Positions 1-11,973 of a stretch of 64,000 nt of DNA are shown piece by piece. The position numbers were made by a program, and so were the translations under genes. The notes below the pieces were generated by a model, which saw nothing but the letters and a program-made list of their open reading frames with translations, ran no database searches and had not been told where the DNA came from. This DNA comes from Guadua angustifolia. Taxonomy: Eukaryota; Streptophyta; Magnoliopsida; Poales; Poaceae. How positions within the stretch are numbered: position 1 is the stretch's first letter; the number at the start of each line of letters is the position of its first letter. The DNA is taken from positions 77,728,437 through 77,792,436 of the forward strand of contig CM070500.1 in assembly GCA_036346375.1 (NCBI GenBank), read 5' to 3'.

Positions 1-2664
1 CCTCTGCGAGGGATTTGTGGGCATTTTGCCCACGGCGAGCCTCTTTTTTCATTTCTATTCCTTGTTCCGCACCAGTGCGGCTTCTCCCACCGGTTCTTTG
101 TACTTCCGTTTGCGAGCCCACCGACCATATGAGTATCCTTTCTTCACTCTTAAAGACTCGGTGTCGGGCTGGGCTGATTTCTAGTTCTATCTGAGGAAGG
201 CGGAGGGAAGCACTCTGCGCTACTCCGGAGCGGCAGCATCTAGCGTCGAGACCTCGCGCCCGCCCGTGGCAGCCGAGGAGGAGCGGGCCTTGATGGTGAT
301 TAGCGAGCTCACGAACATGGAGCTCACTGGCCGGGACATTGTCCACGACTTCCTCAGGAACAGGGTGTCCCCTCTGAGGAGGAGGGAGTACCCTTTCTTC
401 AAGGTCTCCGGGTGGGAAGATCTTACCCGAGAGGCCGGCTTCGGTATGTCTTATGGTCTTGAGCAATTTTTGCTTTGTGTATGCCATTTATGCCCGTGCT
501 GACTTCTTCTACTGACCGACGACAGCCCCGGGCTTCGACTGGGTGGAAAAGTGGGTCGGCGAGATGTTCGGCACCCCGAAGGGCAAGGAGCTCGAGCGCG
601 GGCGGTAGGTCCCGAAGAATGTGCTCGAGCGGATCGAAGTGGTAAGCTGTTTTACAATTCATGCTCGGGGAAAGCGTCGAGCATCTTCTAATGTCTTTTT
701 GCTTTTGGCAGGAGACGATCGCCCTAGAGACGGCGGTGGCCGACCTTAGGCCCTTGGCGGGCGGCTAGGGAGTGCTTGTCCCGATTGCCAAGGCCAAGAA
801 GACAAGGGGCAAGAGACAAGCTCCGCTACCACCCTCTACTCGGTTGACGAAGAGGCGAGCGAGCTCGACCAAGAGTCCTCCACGGCAGCACTTGAAGTTT
901 GCCGACTGGAAGGAGGTAAGCTGCCTGAATGCCTGGATGGAGGATTCTGACGGAAGAGCTTGGGGCGGCTACGGAGGAGGGAGATCGACCGAGAAATGGT
1001 GCAGCCGAGCAAAAGGCGTTGAGGGAGGAGCTTGCCGAGCTTAGGGCCAAGCTCAAGTAGGTTACTTCGGCCCGACGGGCTGCGGAGCCCGAGGAGGCGG
1101 AGGACGGGGATGAGGACGAGGACGAGGATGAGGATGAGGTGCCCCTCATAGCGATCGCGGGCGCCGGAAGGAGACGCCGGAGGCAATTGATGCGGAGAAG
1201 GCCGACCCCCTCCTGGTGAGGATTAGCCCTGCCGCGGAGAAGAAGGCTGAACTTAAAGCTGCGACAGCGGCCAAACCTGCCGGAGACGATAACGAGGAGC
1301 TTGCCAAAGGTAGGCTTCGAACTCCATCTTTTCTCTTTCTTTCTTTGCTCTTTGTTTCATTTTCCCTTTATCCGAGCTAACCCCACTCCGTTGACGTGGG
1401 CGCGATAGCTCCTAGGGTCTTTCCTGAATGTGGCAACATAGTTGACGAGATCCTTGGTTGTCTTAGAGAGGGAGCTCGCCCTCCTTGCCGACCGCGTGAT
1501 GAGCGAGGCCGTCGAACTGGCGGTTGCAGACGAGCTCGCCGATGACGCCAATCAGGGTGCCAAGGAACTTCTTGCTCTGGAGGGACCAGTCCCCCAGCTC
1601 TTGGCCCTCCCGAGCACGGAGGGCGCTCAGGCAGGGGAGGAGGATGATCTCGTGATCCTGGGCGAAAAGACTGCCCAAGAAAGCACGGGATCCCCGGGCG
1701 AACCACCTGCCCGGGACAAGGGCGAGAAGCACCCGAGCAAACAGCATGCTTGGGAGGAAACTGTGCACGCCCAGAGCGAACCGCATGCTCGGGCGGACGT
1801 CGCGCTGTCCCCGAGCAAACAACATGCTCGGGCGGACAGCGATAAGACCTTGAGCGGACCAGGCGCTCAGGAGGGAGGCACGATGTCTCCGGGCGGACTA
1901 CATGCCTAGGGGATGACGCATCGTCCTCAAATGATCTGCCCTCTTGGAAGGATCCTGGGGACATCCCGGCCGAGATCCTTGCTTGGGCGGAAGGCCGAAG
2001 CCCCGCGCCGACATCGCCTGATGGGGAACTTGCGGCTCTTCGGGGGGCAGATGTCGCCAAGAGCTTCCGGGACAACATTTGCATGCGCCTTGGTCGGGTA
2101 AGCATACCTTCTTTTTTTGTCGGTAGTTTCTTCTTTGCGTGCCCTGGGGGGGAAGGTGCCTGAGATCTTTTTTCTTCTTGTTTTGTTTGCTTGTAGGTTC
2201 TTCAAAAGACCATGAGGGACTTTGACTCAGCGACAGTTCCTCCCGAGGTTGTGGCCAAACATAACACCGATTATGATGCTCGGATAACCGAGCTTGAGCG
2301 GCGAATAGACGAACTTAAGGCCTAAGATGCGCTAATCTTGGAGAGATGCCACGGGCGGAGAAGAATGTCCGCCAGGCCGAGGAAGACGCCACCGAGTACA
2401 AGGGGGAAATTCACGAGCTCGAGCTAGAGCTTGAGCAAGAAAAACAACACTCCCAAGTTCTTGGGGCGAAGGTGGCGGAGCTAGGCCGGGCTGCGCGGAA
2501 GGCTACCAAGCTTCCGATCAAGGCAAGGAGGAGACAGAGCAACTTCGCCAAGAAGCCCGCGAAGGACGGGAAGCTCGACGGAAGGTGATCGACCTCGAGG
2601 CCAAGATTGACGAGCTAAGGCAGAAGCTCTCCGCGGCGCTTAGAGGAACAAAGCCCGTGGCATA
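1..2664 (+). pseudogene. Antisense gene of the Tat element, 'putative gypsy-type transposon' (PF04195-like), multi-exon
   Basis: This gene runs against gag-pol and lies between pol and the missing 3' LTR. The first visible exon (before base 1 to about 443) carries the family signature: VSGWADF, FYLRKAEGSTLRYSG, and further on DFLRNRV and GWEDLTREAG. It ends at a canonical GTATGT donor. An acceptor near 526 leads to FDWVEKWVGEMFG and PKNVL, then another donor (GTAAGC) near 641 and acceptor near 711. The 3' half is charged and coiled-coil-like (ELELELEQEKQ near 2420), ending in KPVA and a stop at 2664. In-frame stops near 173, 607 and 766 mark it as decayed. Its function is unknown. Similar antisense genes are known from Grande (gene23) and Retand. 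Confidence 0.75.
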
Positions 2665-3670
2665 AACGATTTTTTCTTTTCTTACTTCTCTTTTTTGATG
2701 TTTTTTGATGATGCAAATAAAGCATAAGGACTTTGTCTTCTGCATTGTTGTTTTTGCATTCTTCTGGATATTACTTGCAAATAACGAACACGAGGCAAAC
2801 AACGAAAGATAGGTGGATAGGAGTACATGTTAGAGCAAAGCACCGGTGACACAAGCCCGAAAGGTAGATAAGTAAAAAGCTTGTCATGGGGCGACATGTG
2901 CCCAAAAAGAGATAAAATAGAATGATGAGCTAGAATGAGGCACTTAGTGATGATTTTGGGAAAGAAAACGTTAGTGCGGTAGCTCGCTCTACCAAGCCCC
3001 CGCTGCGAATGAAGGTCATGCACCTAAGTTGAGAGCATGAGCTCGTTCGCAGGAGAGTTAGAAGAATGCGCGTTACTCCATCGACCAAGTCACCAACTTC
3101 TCCGAGTTGCGAGCATGGGCCAGGTCGGGAGAGGAGAACGTGCGAGGCCTCGACTTCCTCAGCGCCTTGGACACATACCCATGATTTGCGAGTATGGTCA
3201 CTTGGCGAGGAAGAACGCGCGGTTGCCCGACAAGGTGCGCGACATCCAAACGCGCGCGAATCGGGCTAAAACTCTGGACCGGCCGAAAGGGTGTCTGTAT
3301 GCGACCGAAATCATGCAGCGAAAAACTACTGCGGATCATAGTCGGCTTATGGACATTGGAGCCTCTGGAGGCGAGTTTTAGTGACTAGGACGTTGGTCGT
3401 GGCACCCTGTACGCTCGTGCGCGTGCTAGCCCGACCTTAGAATAAAGACGCTTGGAGCGAACGCTCCGCCCGACGTGCTCGTCCCATCACCAAGATCGTG
3501 AGGAAAAAGTATGCCCTTGTGTGAAATTGAGTCGTCTTACCAACGGGCAATGACCTTGAAAGCATTCACAAAATCTTGGAGGTAACGGACTTCGCGTGGG
3601 CGAGGAAACCGAAGTTTTCTTTCTCAAAAAAACTGCTAATCTAGCGCAAGATACAAAAGCGAATATGGGT
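2665..3670. other. Spacer between convergent antisense gene and pol
   Basis: This stretch separates the two convergent stop regions of the Tat element. Several short open frames overlap in both directions, but none shows a recognisable motif. I see no gene here. Confidence 0.6.
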
Positions 3671-6600
3671 TTAGACAATGAACTTGCGCAGCTGGTCGAT
3701 ATTCCAAGAGCTTGCGAGTGCTCGACCGTCTTCTGCTACCAGGCGGACAGCCCCCAGGCGTGCCACCAAGACGACCGTGAATGGACCTTCCCACTTGGGG
3801 GAGAGCTTGTTGACCTTCGACGTGTCCTGAATTCGACGTAGGACAAGGTCACCAACTTGCAAGGTCCTGGGCCGAATCGACTTAGCCGCATGCCGACAAA
3901 GAACTTGCAGGTAGACGGCGGATCGCAGCAGCGCTCTTTCACGCGTCTCTTCAGCGAGGTCGAGGTCAAGGAGACGCTCGAGCTCTTGGTCGACGCTATC
4001 AACCAGGTGCACTCTTTGGGATCCCAGCACAATTTCGGCGGGGAGGATGGCCTCTACACCATAAACGAGCTGGAAAGGCATCTCGCCCGTAGCTCAGCTC
4101 GCTGTGGTGCGGACAGACCAGAGGACGGAAGGAAGCTCGTGCACCCACGACCCGCCGTGCCGGGCGAGGTCTTTGAAGACCCTCTTCTTGATCCCCTGAA
4201 GGATTTGGCTATTTGCTCGTTCAACCGCTCCGTTGCCCTGCAGATGAGCTACAAAGGCGAAGCAGACCTTTGTCCCGATGTCTTTGCAGTAGGCTTGGAA
4301 CATCTCACTAGTGAACAGAGTGCCATTATCTGTGATGAGGCAATTGGGGACTCCAAAACGCGTCACCACGTTGCTGCGGAAAAACCTCCTGGCTGCCTGA
4401 GCCGAAATGGTTGATACAGGCTCGGCCTCGATCCACTTAGAGAAAGTGTCGACGGCCACGAGCAAGAATTTACAACCCCTTCAACCACGGGGGAAAAGTC
4501 CTAGAATATCGATCCCCGGTCAAGAACGGCCATGAGAGCGGGATAGTTTGAAGCGCGCACGCCGGCTGGTGTGCCTTGCGGGCATAGAACTGGCATGCCC
4601 GGCAAGTCGCCACGAGCGCCCGAGCGTCGGCTAAGGCTGTTGGCCAATAGTATCCCAATCGGAAGGCTTTGCTCACGAGCGTCCGGAAGGACGAGTGAGC
4701 TCCGCACACTCCCTCATGGATATCTCTGAGAAGGAAATTGCCCTCTTCCCGAGATATGTACTTGGAGAGGACTCCAAGTGCCCCTTTGCGGTATAAGACG
4801 CCCTCAATTAGCTTATACGGAGAGGACCGCCTTATAAGCCGGGAACGCTCGACTTCTTCCTCGGGCAGTGTCCCATGGAAAAGGTACTGAACGAATGGTG
4901 TCATTCAATCTGCACCATACTCGAGGAGGGAGACGTTACCGCACGTCTCCGGTGCCTCCTTTACAGAGGGAATGGAGGGCTTGCGCAGATGCTCGATTTA
5001 GCGCCCAACAAAGCGGGCATCCGAGGTGCCTCTAAACAGAGGGAATGGAGGCTTGTGCAGATGTTTCGGCGAGCCCGATGGGGCGAGCATCCGCGAGGAA
5101 CCGACCTTGGAAAGATGATCGGCCAGAGAATTGTCCTTCCTGGCGATGTAAAGTACTTCGAAATTTCTAAAGTACCGCTCCATCTTCCTTACTTCAACCA
5201 AGTAAAGCGCCATTGAGCAATCGGAACACTGATACTCCTTGTTAACTTGGTTGACAACCAACTGCTAATCGCCTTTCACAGTCAGTCACTGGACTCCGAG
5301 CGCCTTGCACGCTCATAGCCCCGCTAGGAGGCCTTCATACTCCGCTGCGTTGTTGGTCGCGGCGAAGTGCAATTGGACGATGTACTGGAGCTGGTCCCCT
5401 TGAGGGCACACCAGCATGACATCAGCCCCCCGAGCGCTCGAAAGCTCGGGACCCGTCGAAGTACATGGTCCAGCGACCATCTTCGGACCCATCAGTCTTG
5501 GCAGCGGGTGGAACTGGGTTTGTCCATTCCGCTACGAAGTCCGCTAGGATCTGGGACTTGATCGCCGTGCAAGTCGAGAAGTGGATATCGAACTCGATGA
5601 GTTCCATAGCCCACTTTGCTATCCGGCCGTCGGTATCTTGGTTTTTTAAGATCTCCCTAAGTGGAAAGTTGGTCGGAACGACGATCTTGTGGGCTTGAAA
5701 GTAGTGGCACAGCTTCCTTGAAGCCATGAGTAGTGAGTACAAGAGCTTCTGGACCTCAGGGTACCGCTCCTTCGGTCCGTGCAAGACCTCGCTGATGTAG
5801 TATATTGGTCGCTGCGCCCCATGTCGCTCGACTGCCAACACCGCGCTTATGGCCTGGGGGATTGCTGCGAGATACAGCAGAAGTGCCTCCCCTGACCTCG
5901 GTGTGGCCAAGACAGGCGAGCTAGACAAGTACAACTTCAGCTCCTCGAAGGAGTGGTTAGCTTCTTCCGTCCATGTAAAGCCCTCATGCCTGCGGAGCGC
6001 CTTGAAGAAAGGCAGCTCACGCTCGCCCGACCGGGAAATAAAGCGACTCAGAGCCGCCATGTGTCCAGTCAAGGCCTGGACCTCCTATATACAACTCGGA
6101 GGCCGCATCCCTTCAATGGCTTTGATTTTTTCCGGATTTGCTCCGATGCCTTGTGGCCCGATTAGATAGCCGAGCACCTTACCCGCTTTCACCCCAAAGA
6201 CACATTTTTCCGGATTAAACTTTATTCGGTGTCTATTGAGATTACAAAATGTTTGCTCGAGGTCGGTTACATGACCCGAGGCAAGCTTACTTTTCACCAC
6301 GATGTCATCTACATATACCTCCAGATTCCGGCCTATTTGATCTGGGAAAGTCTTCTGCATTAGGCGCTGGAAGGTCACCCCGGCATTCCGCAAACCGAAA
6401 GACATGGTCGTGTAGTAGAACGTGAAGAACGGCGTGATGAAGGAGGTCTTCTCTTCGTCCCCCAGGGATAAACTGATCTGATGATAGCCCGAGTAGGCAT
6501 CCAAAAAGCTCATCACCTGGGACTCTGCCGTCGCGTCGACCGGTGATCTATCTTTGGCAATGAAAATTATCTTTTAGGCAAAGCGGCATTGATTTGGTGT

Positions 6601-7753
6601 GGTCGACACACATGCACCACTTGCCACCTTTCTTCTTGACAATGACCGGGTTCGCCAGCCACTCCGAATGCTCGACTTCTCGAACGAAGACGGCTTTGAG
6701 GAGCTTGTCGAGTTCGTCCCGGATGATTGCTTGTTTCTTCGGGGAAAAGTGCCTGAGCTTCTGGCGCATAGGCTTTTTGTCAGGCTGAACAGCTAGCTTA
6801 TGCTCAATTACTTCCCTTGGGACTCCAGGCATGTCGGACGGTTCCCAGCGAACACGCCCGCGTTCTTCCGGAGGAAAGTAACGAACTCGAGTTCCTATTT
6901 GGGATCTAAGGAAGATCCCAAATGCAAAACCTTGGTCGGGTCCGCGCTGCTTAGCGGGACCGCCTTGGTTCCTCCTCCGGGCAGGAGGTCAACTTTGGGC
7001 CAGAATGCATCGGCTCTTGGTCGGGGCCACGCTGAGGCAGCTGCCCGACCATGTCGAGTGACTTCTCATCGCAGTTTAAGGCCACCCTGTGGTCCCCTCT
7101 GATGGTGATAACTCCTTTCGGACCGGGACCTTCAGACACTGATAAGCATGATGCGTGGCGGCCATGAACTTAGAGAGAGCCGGCCTGCCGAGGATGGCAT
7201 TGTAGGCCGACTTAAAGTCGACGACCTCGAATGTGATCATCTCGGTCCGGAAGTTACTGAGGCTCCCGAACGTCACGGGCAAGACGATCTGGCCAAGAGG
7301 CTTGATCGAGGTGCCCGGAACGATCCCGAAGAATGGGACGGCTATGCTTTTGATCTTGGACCAAGGGACTTGCATCTCATCCAGGACCGTAGCGGATATG
7401 AGATGCAGGGAGCTCCCGCCATCGATGAGAACCCGCCCCACTTTAGCATTGCTGATGGTCGTGCTCACGACCAACGGGAGCTTCTGAGGCTTGGTCATTC
7501 CAAAGGGACAATCATCCTTGGAGAAAGTAATCGACAGCTCGGACCACTTGAGCTGCTGCACGGGGGACTTGCCCTGGGCGATGTGATACACCTCCCGTGC
7601 TGTCTCCTTCAGGTCCCTGCGGGAATTGTACGTCGAGGAGTCCCCGAATATGACGGCTATGTGGTTATGGGGCTCTTGGTACTCCATGTCATCGTCTTTG
7701 TCCGCGGGACCCTTGCCCTTGCCACTCTCCCCTTTTCCCGGGAGCGTGGGCAT
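3671..7753 (-). pseudogene. pol: pol of the minus-strand Tat element (PR-RT-RH-aRH-IN), decayed
   Basis: Domains in order are as follows. The aspartic protease at 7753-7076 has VLIDGGSSLHLI at its active site and ends in an ILGRPAL-type motif. The reverse transcriptase at 6832-6085 includes FLDAYSGYHQI and the catalytic YVDD. RNase H and its connection lie at 6072-5480. A second RNase H at about 5480-4998 begins YFDGSRAFERSGG. The integrase has HHCC-type zinc residues (CRACQF) near 4590, core DTFSKW, TDNGT and VERAN (D, D, E), and ends WNIDQL at 3671. The frame changes near 6530, at a run of six Gs near 5430, and near 4950-4490. An in-frame stop lies at about 6084. The element cannot make a full polyprotein. 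Confidence 0.92.
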
Positions 7754-9681
7754 AGGACCTTTGCCGTTGTAGAACTTCTCTAGGCGAAACGCCCAGGTTC
7801 GGCAATTGCGAAGGTCGTGCCCGACCGCCTGATGGAGCGGGCAATAGCGGTCGTCCGAAGGAGCACTCCTTCCTTCGCGACCTTGGTCGTTGCGCCGCGG
7901 AGGTGGCCGGCCCCTCCCGCCCTCGGGCTACTGAGCCGGCAGAGCCCGCGGCGGACGATGCTCGACGGCGGCCACCATGCTCGGCGCAGATGACCTCTTC
8001 TTCTTCTTGATCTTCTTCTCCACGGAGCACAGGTGCTTCTTGCTCGAGGAGTCTTCCAAACCCGGTTGAGGCGGTAGCTTGCCTTCATCCAGCATCCTTT
8101 TCCACTGGACCACCTCGTCAGCGTTCGCATAACGATCGGCCATGCGGAACAGCTCGTTGGCCGAAAGGTCTGGATGGATCTCCAGGTCTTGCGTGAAGTG
8201 GACGTCTCGAACCCCGAACTTGAAGGCCCGGACGACCGCCTCGTCCGAAATGCTTGGAATGGAGTTCCTCACCTTGATAAACCTTTGGACGAAGTGCCAC
8301 AAAGACTCTTTTTCGGTCTGGATCAACCGCTCAAGGTCGCGCTCCTTGCCCGGGCGAGTGTAGCAGCTCTGAAAATTCGCCCGAAGCGCCTCGCAGAGCT
8401 ACTTCCACGAGCGGATCGACCCCTCCTTCTGATTGAAGAGCCACGTCCTGGCGGAACAGTCAAGGACCGTGGGAAGGTAGTTAGCCATAACTCCCTCATC
8501 CCCCCCAGCCGCCAGAATGGTGGTGGGGTAGATCGAGAGGAACTCATCTAGATTCTGAGTTTCGTTGAACCGCTCGATGTGGCCGGGCTTGAACTTGCTC
8601 GGCCACGAGACATCGCGGAGGGACGCTGAAAAGGCCCGGCACCCAAACGTCGGGTTGTCGTGGCAAACCCTCCGGGCGTGGCGACCATGACGGTTGGCAT
8701 CACGATGGTCCCTTATGCGCGGTGTGAGATGAGAGAATACATCTCCATACCGACGCGACAAAGGCAACCCCGAGGTTGAGCACTCGGTAAGCCCGTAAGC
8801 GGACGGGGCGTGCCCTCGAGCCCGCGAGGCCATCCGGGAACCGCTCCGAACGTCCTCACGGCATCGATCTTGCATCTCGCGGCCCTCCCGAGAAGGACTT
8901 CAGGAGACGCTGCGAAGGGAGCGAACAGGGGAATGGCATTTATGGTCCCGGGAAACACTCCGAGGTCTCTCTTCGCCAAGGGACCCTAGAAGCCCCATGT
9001 CGGCGGTGAGCTTTTCTAGATTTTCAGCCATGATCGCTCCCACGGCTTCCAGGTTCGCCTGACCGGAGAAGTTTCAAAATTGCGCACGACCGTCGCCATG
9101 GCTCGCAGCCACTCGGCGCTCTATGGAGTGGCGGGGGGCGACCTTGGTCTACGATCACGCACATGCTCCGGGGAGCGATGCTCGCTGGGATCTTCGAGAG
9201 CCGGGTCTCCAGTCCTGGCGTCTGCCTTTCCACGAGCTTGGCGGTGGATGGTCGCCAGGGTCTTGTCCAGGGACAACTCCGGACGAGTCTCGACCGCATC
9301 GTACTGATGACGACGAGCGGTCTCCGGAGACTCGACCTCGTGAATTTCTTCTCTTCCTGCCATATTGACGCTGCGGGAGTACTGGGACCGCGAGGGTGAC
9401 ATCATGGTATCTCCACGCGACACGGTCTCACGGCTGCACTTGGGACGGTCATGAATGCCCAGACCGTCGCGGAGATCGCCAAGTTCCTCCTCACTAGTGA
9501 GGGTATCGTGCCGCGAGCGGAGGAAACGCTCTCGCACTGCAGCTGCTAGGGAAAGACTCCCGAACTCGGTGTGGCCTTCCGGATTAGCCACGCCAACCAT
9601 GCCTTCGCGGGCGTAGTACATGTCGTCATCCTCCACGTCGTCGAAGACGCAGAGGTCTTGATTATCTTGAGAATTTGGCAT
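7754..9681 (-). pseudogene. gag: gag of the minus-strand Tat element, decayed
   Basis: This is the capsid/nucleocapsid polyprotein of the gypsy element. It starts at an ATG at 9681 (MPNSQDNQDL) with an acidic, charged N-terminal region. The reading frame changes after about 9121, at a run of Gs. The capsid domain follows, with IERFNETQNLDEFLSIY near 8560 and a region like SDEAVVRAFKFGV near 8240. One in-frame stop sits near 8399. A zinc-knuckle-like CxxH...GHDLRNC motif lies at about 7800-7850, directly before the protease. The same order and motifs recur in the plus-strand copy at 47820. Frameshifts and stops make it a pseudogene. Confidence 0.85.
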
Positions 9682-9712
9682 CCTTAGGGATTCTCCGCGA
9701 AAGGACTCAGTC

Positions 9713-9732
9713 GATCCCCACGGACGGCACCA
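9713..9732 (-). other. Primer binding site (tRNA-Asp-like)
   Basis: The 20 bases two positions inside the LTR edge match the 3' end of a plant tRNA-Asp, including its terminal CCA, at about 15 of 20 positions on the plus strand. The mismatches are concentrated in the middle, so the tRNA assignment is tentative. The location is exactly right for a PBS. Confidence 0.6.
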
Positions 9733-9734
9733 GC

Positions 9735-10527
9735 TGTCGGCGATTTGGGAACCGGTCCCCTGCCGAGCTTACTTGTTGAATGAGGGATCAACCTAGGGCC
9801 CCTTTTCCGCGGAGGGTATAGCGTCCAAGGGCCTGCCGAGCTAGGATCGAGATGGTCGGGACAGCACAGCGGACAAGAGGATTTTATCTTGGTTCGGGCC
9901 TCTCACGGGGGGAGATAACAGCCCTACGTCCAGAAGTTACACTAGCTTCTAGAGATGAATTACAGGGTGTTTGCTCGGGGGGCACTGGGCCTCCGTCTCT
10001 CTCTCTACTTCTTATAGGTGTGTTTTCCTTCTCGACTCTCCAAGGAAAGAACCGGAACCCCTCCCACTGAGAAGGATCAGGAACCATAGAGCCCTAAACA
10101 CTACATGCGATGGGGTATTTATAGGCGATTACTACGTTACATCATTTATTATGGAATGACGCATCACTACTGCTCCCAAACTTGGATGAGACTATTCTAT
10201 TGCTTTTTGCCATACCACAACGTGGGCGTCGTGGGCTTAGATCGTGGCCGTATGGTCCTTCAAGCCGCCGAGTGATTAATGCCATGTCGCCTTTGTGGAC
10301 CGCGCCCAGCTTTTTGGTCATGCGAGGTCCTTCTTCGGACCTGGTTGTCGGTCGCATTCTCCCGAGTAAGCATGCTCGGGGGCGAGCTTAGCTGAGGATG
10401 GGGTAGGCCCGCAGGTCGGTCTACCCGAGGATCTTCCTTGGGGACATCGTCCAAGGGTAAGCATGGTCGGCGGCTGATTATTCGCCGGGGTACTATGGTT
10501 GTTATGGGAATTTTCCAATCCCCGACA
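9735..10527 (-). repeat. 5' LTR of the minus-strand Tat element
   Basis: On the plus strand the segment begins TGTCGG at 9735 and ends CCGACA at 10527, the inverted TG...CA termini expected of an LTR. It is bounded internally, after a GC spacer, by a tRNA-Asp-like primer binding site. No second copy is in the window to confirm it. The 5 bp after it, GTAGT, would be the target duplication. Confidence 0.8.
10116..10123 (-). promoter_or_regulatory. Candidate LTR TATA box
   Basis: Read on the minus strand this is TATAAATA, about 380 bp upstream of the LTR/PBS border and pointing into gag. Its position suits an LTR promoter. There is no transcript evidence. Confidence 0.4.
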
Positions 10528-10619
10528 GTAGTATTTGCCATCAAATATCTTATATGTACTCACTTGAACTTGTAGTATCATTAGTCACCTATAGGCCATC
10601 ATGATGTATTGATTAAATG

Positions 10620-10843
10620 AAATAAACTAGAGTATCAGTGGTCACCTACAACCCATATTAACTCTTGGTTTTCAGCATAGCCTACTACCCATGGGTGCCA
10701 ATTGGATATTGGGTACCCATCGGGTTTGAGTATGGGCACAGATCTATACCCAATAAGTCTAATGGATTTGAGTGGACGACATGGTTTCAGGTTTGGGTGG
10801 GAGGTAGTCGTACCCAGAGGTACCCACCCAATTGCCACCCCTA
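10620..10843 (-). repeat. Truncated hAT-like element related to the one at 33520-34660
   Basis: The right edge reads TTGCCACCCCTA; in reverse it opens TAGGGGTGGCAA and is followed by GGGTACC-rich sequence. The body resembles the ends of the hAT element at 33520-34660, including a shared segment around TTCAGCATA / TATGCTGAA in opposite orientation. No left terminus or target duplication was found, so it is probably truncated. Confidence 0.5.
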
Positions 10844-11288
10844 GTTTGGATTCACCCATGGCGTGCTACAATGCGCATAGTTTACATCACTGCACACTAG
10901 ACTACCATCGTATCAAAATATAAGTCATTTAGAGTATCATATAGTCTCCAAAATACTCTCTTCATCTAAGTTTATGGAACATATTTTCTCTTACTACACT
11001 AAAGAGATATTAGTAATGGCTAAACTATCTCTAATTATTTTCTCTAAGCACTATATTCAATACATGTGTGTAGAGAATATAAAGCAAAGTTATATATTTA
11101 ATAGGGATATAGAGAGAACATCACACTAATTTTGTATTGAAATGTGAAATACGTCTTATATTTATACACAAGACCATTTAGAATATACGTCTTATAAATT
11201 TGGACCGAGGAAGAAACATTTGATCAACAACTTTATAAAAATATATAAATTTTAAATAAAATAATTATATACTATGAAAGTATATTAC
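10844..11288. other. AT-rich intergenic spacer
   Basis: AT-rich sequence between the hAT fragment and the next LTR element. No open frame or repeat structure that I can name. Confidence 0.5.
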
Positions 11289-11293
11289 ATATC
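11289..11293. repeat. Target site duplication ATATC (left)
   Basis: ATATC directly precedes the left LTR and is repeated exactly at 17048-17052 after the right LTR. Confidence 0.93.
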
Positions 11294-11949
11294 TGTTTGC
11301 ACCCGAATTGGGCAAGTATAGTCAAAATTGGCAGGGTATAATCAACAAATCATAACCGACATGTGGTATGAAAAGGTTTAAAAAATATTTGGTTACGACA
11401 AAGATTTTGAGGAAAGATTGTCCGGATTAAGGCGATACGGATTGTGTTCTGCAACATGTTGTAATAAGATATGATCGGCCGATGGGTATAAAAGATGGCC
11501 ACGGGCAGGCTAGAGACAACACAATCAAATCAATCGGCCGTATTATATTTTCATCTACTTTTCTATCGATTAGGAGTAGTTCTTGTAATTTAGAAGCTTT
11601 GTAATCCGATTTTGATCAATAAAGTTATGTATAGTCAATTGTTGATCTTCATCGATTACATCTTCAGATTTGGTTTACTCTGGTCTTACTGTGCATCGCC
11701 TTTTCAGAGTCGATCTACCTTTACCCTCTGATTAGCCCTAATCGATTAATTAGATTTACCCCTTACATTCGATTTGATCGGCTTTTAGCTTATTAGATCT
11801 AAGTCGATTGTCCTGCGAGATTGGCTTTGATTGAATTTTATATTCTTCCGTACCGATTGCAGGGTCAAATCAGTTGGCACACTCTGAACCTGGTGTTCGT
11901 CTGGTGTGTTGTGACTGATAAACCCTACATCAAGTTTTTAGCACCAACA
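11294..11949 (+). repeat. Left (5') LTR
   Basis: 656 bp, TGTTTG...CCAACA. It contains TATAAAAG at 11487 and AATAAA at 11618. It is longer than its partner because the partner has suffered two internal deletions of roughly 36-40 bp. Confidence 0.92.
11487..11494 (+). promoter_or_regulatory. LTR TATA box
   Basis: TATAAAAG lies 193 bp inside the left LTR. A matching TATAAAAAA stands at the equivalent place in the right LTR (about 16609). An AATAAA polyadenylation signal follows about 130 bp downstream, at 11618-11623. Confidence 0.6.
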
Positions 11950-11955
11950 CATTCT

Positions 11956-11973
11956 TGACATGCCCAGTGGGAC
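11956..11973 (+). other. Probable primer binding site
   Basis: The segment starts seven bases after the LTR end and reads TTGACATGCCCAGTGGGA. From memory it resembles the TGGCACGCCC-type primer sites of some gypsy elements. I could not assign the tRNA with confidence. Confidence 0.45.

Larger units (their letters stand above)
1..10527 (-). mobile_element. Ty3/gypsy LTR retrotransposon, Tat lineage, decayed; 3' LTR outside window
   Basis: Read on the minus strand, the order is 5' LTR (9735-10527), primer binding site, gag, protease, reverse transcriptase, RNase H, a second (archaeal-type) RNase H, integrase, a spacer, and then a gene on the opposite strand. The dual RNase H and the antisense gene downstream of pol are known hallmarks of the Tat lineage (Grande, Retand and RIRE2-like elements). 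gag-pol needs at least three frame changes and crosses several in-frame stops, so this copy is not autonomous. The antisense gene is still open at base 1, so the 3' LTR and the left target duplication lie beyond the window edge. More than 10.5 kb of the element is present. Confidence 0.93.

Noticed and set aside
826..1186. Serine- and leucine-rich open frames on the minus strand opposite the antisense Tat gene
   Set aside because: They mirror GAG/GAC-rich acidic coding sequence on the plus strand and have no motif of their own.
9121..9399. Plus-strand frames opposite gag
   Set aside because: Antisense shadows of the gag N-terminal region.
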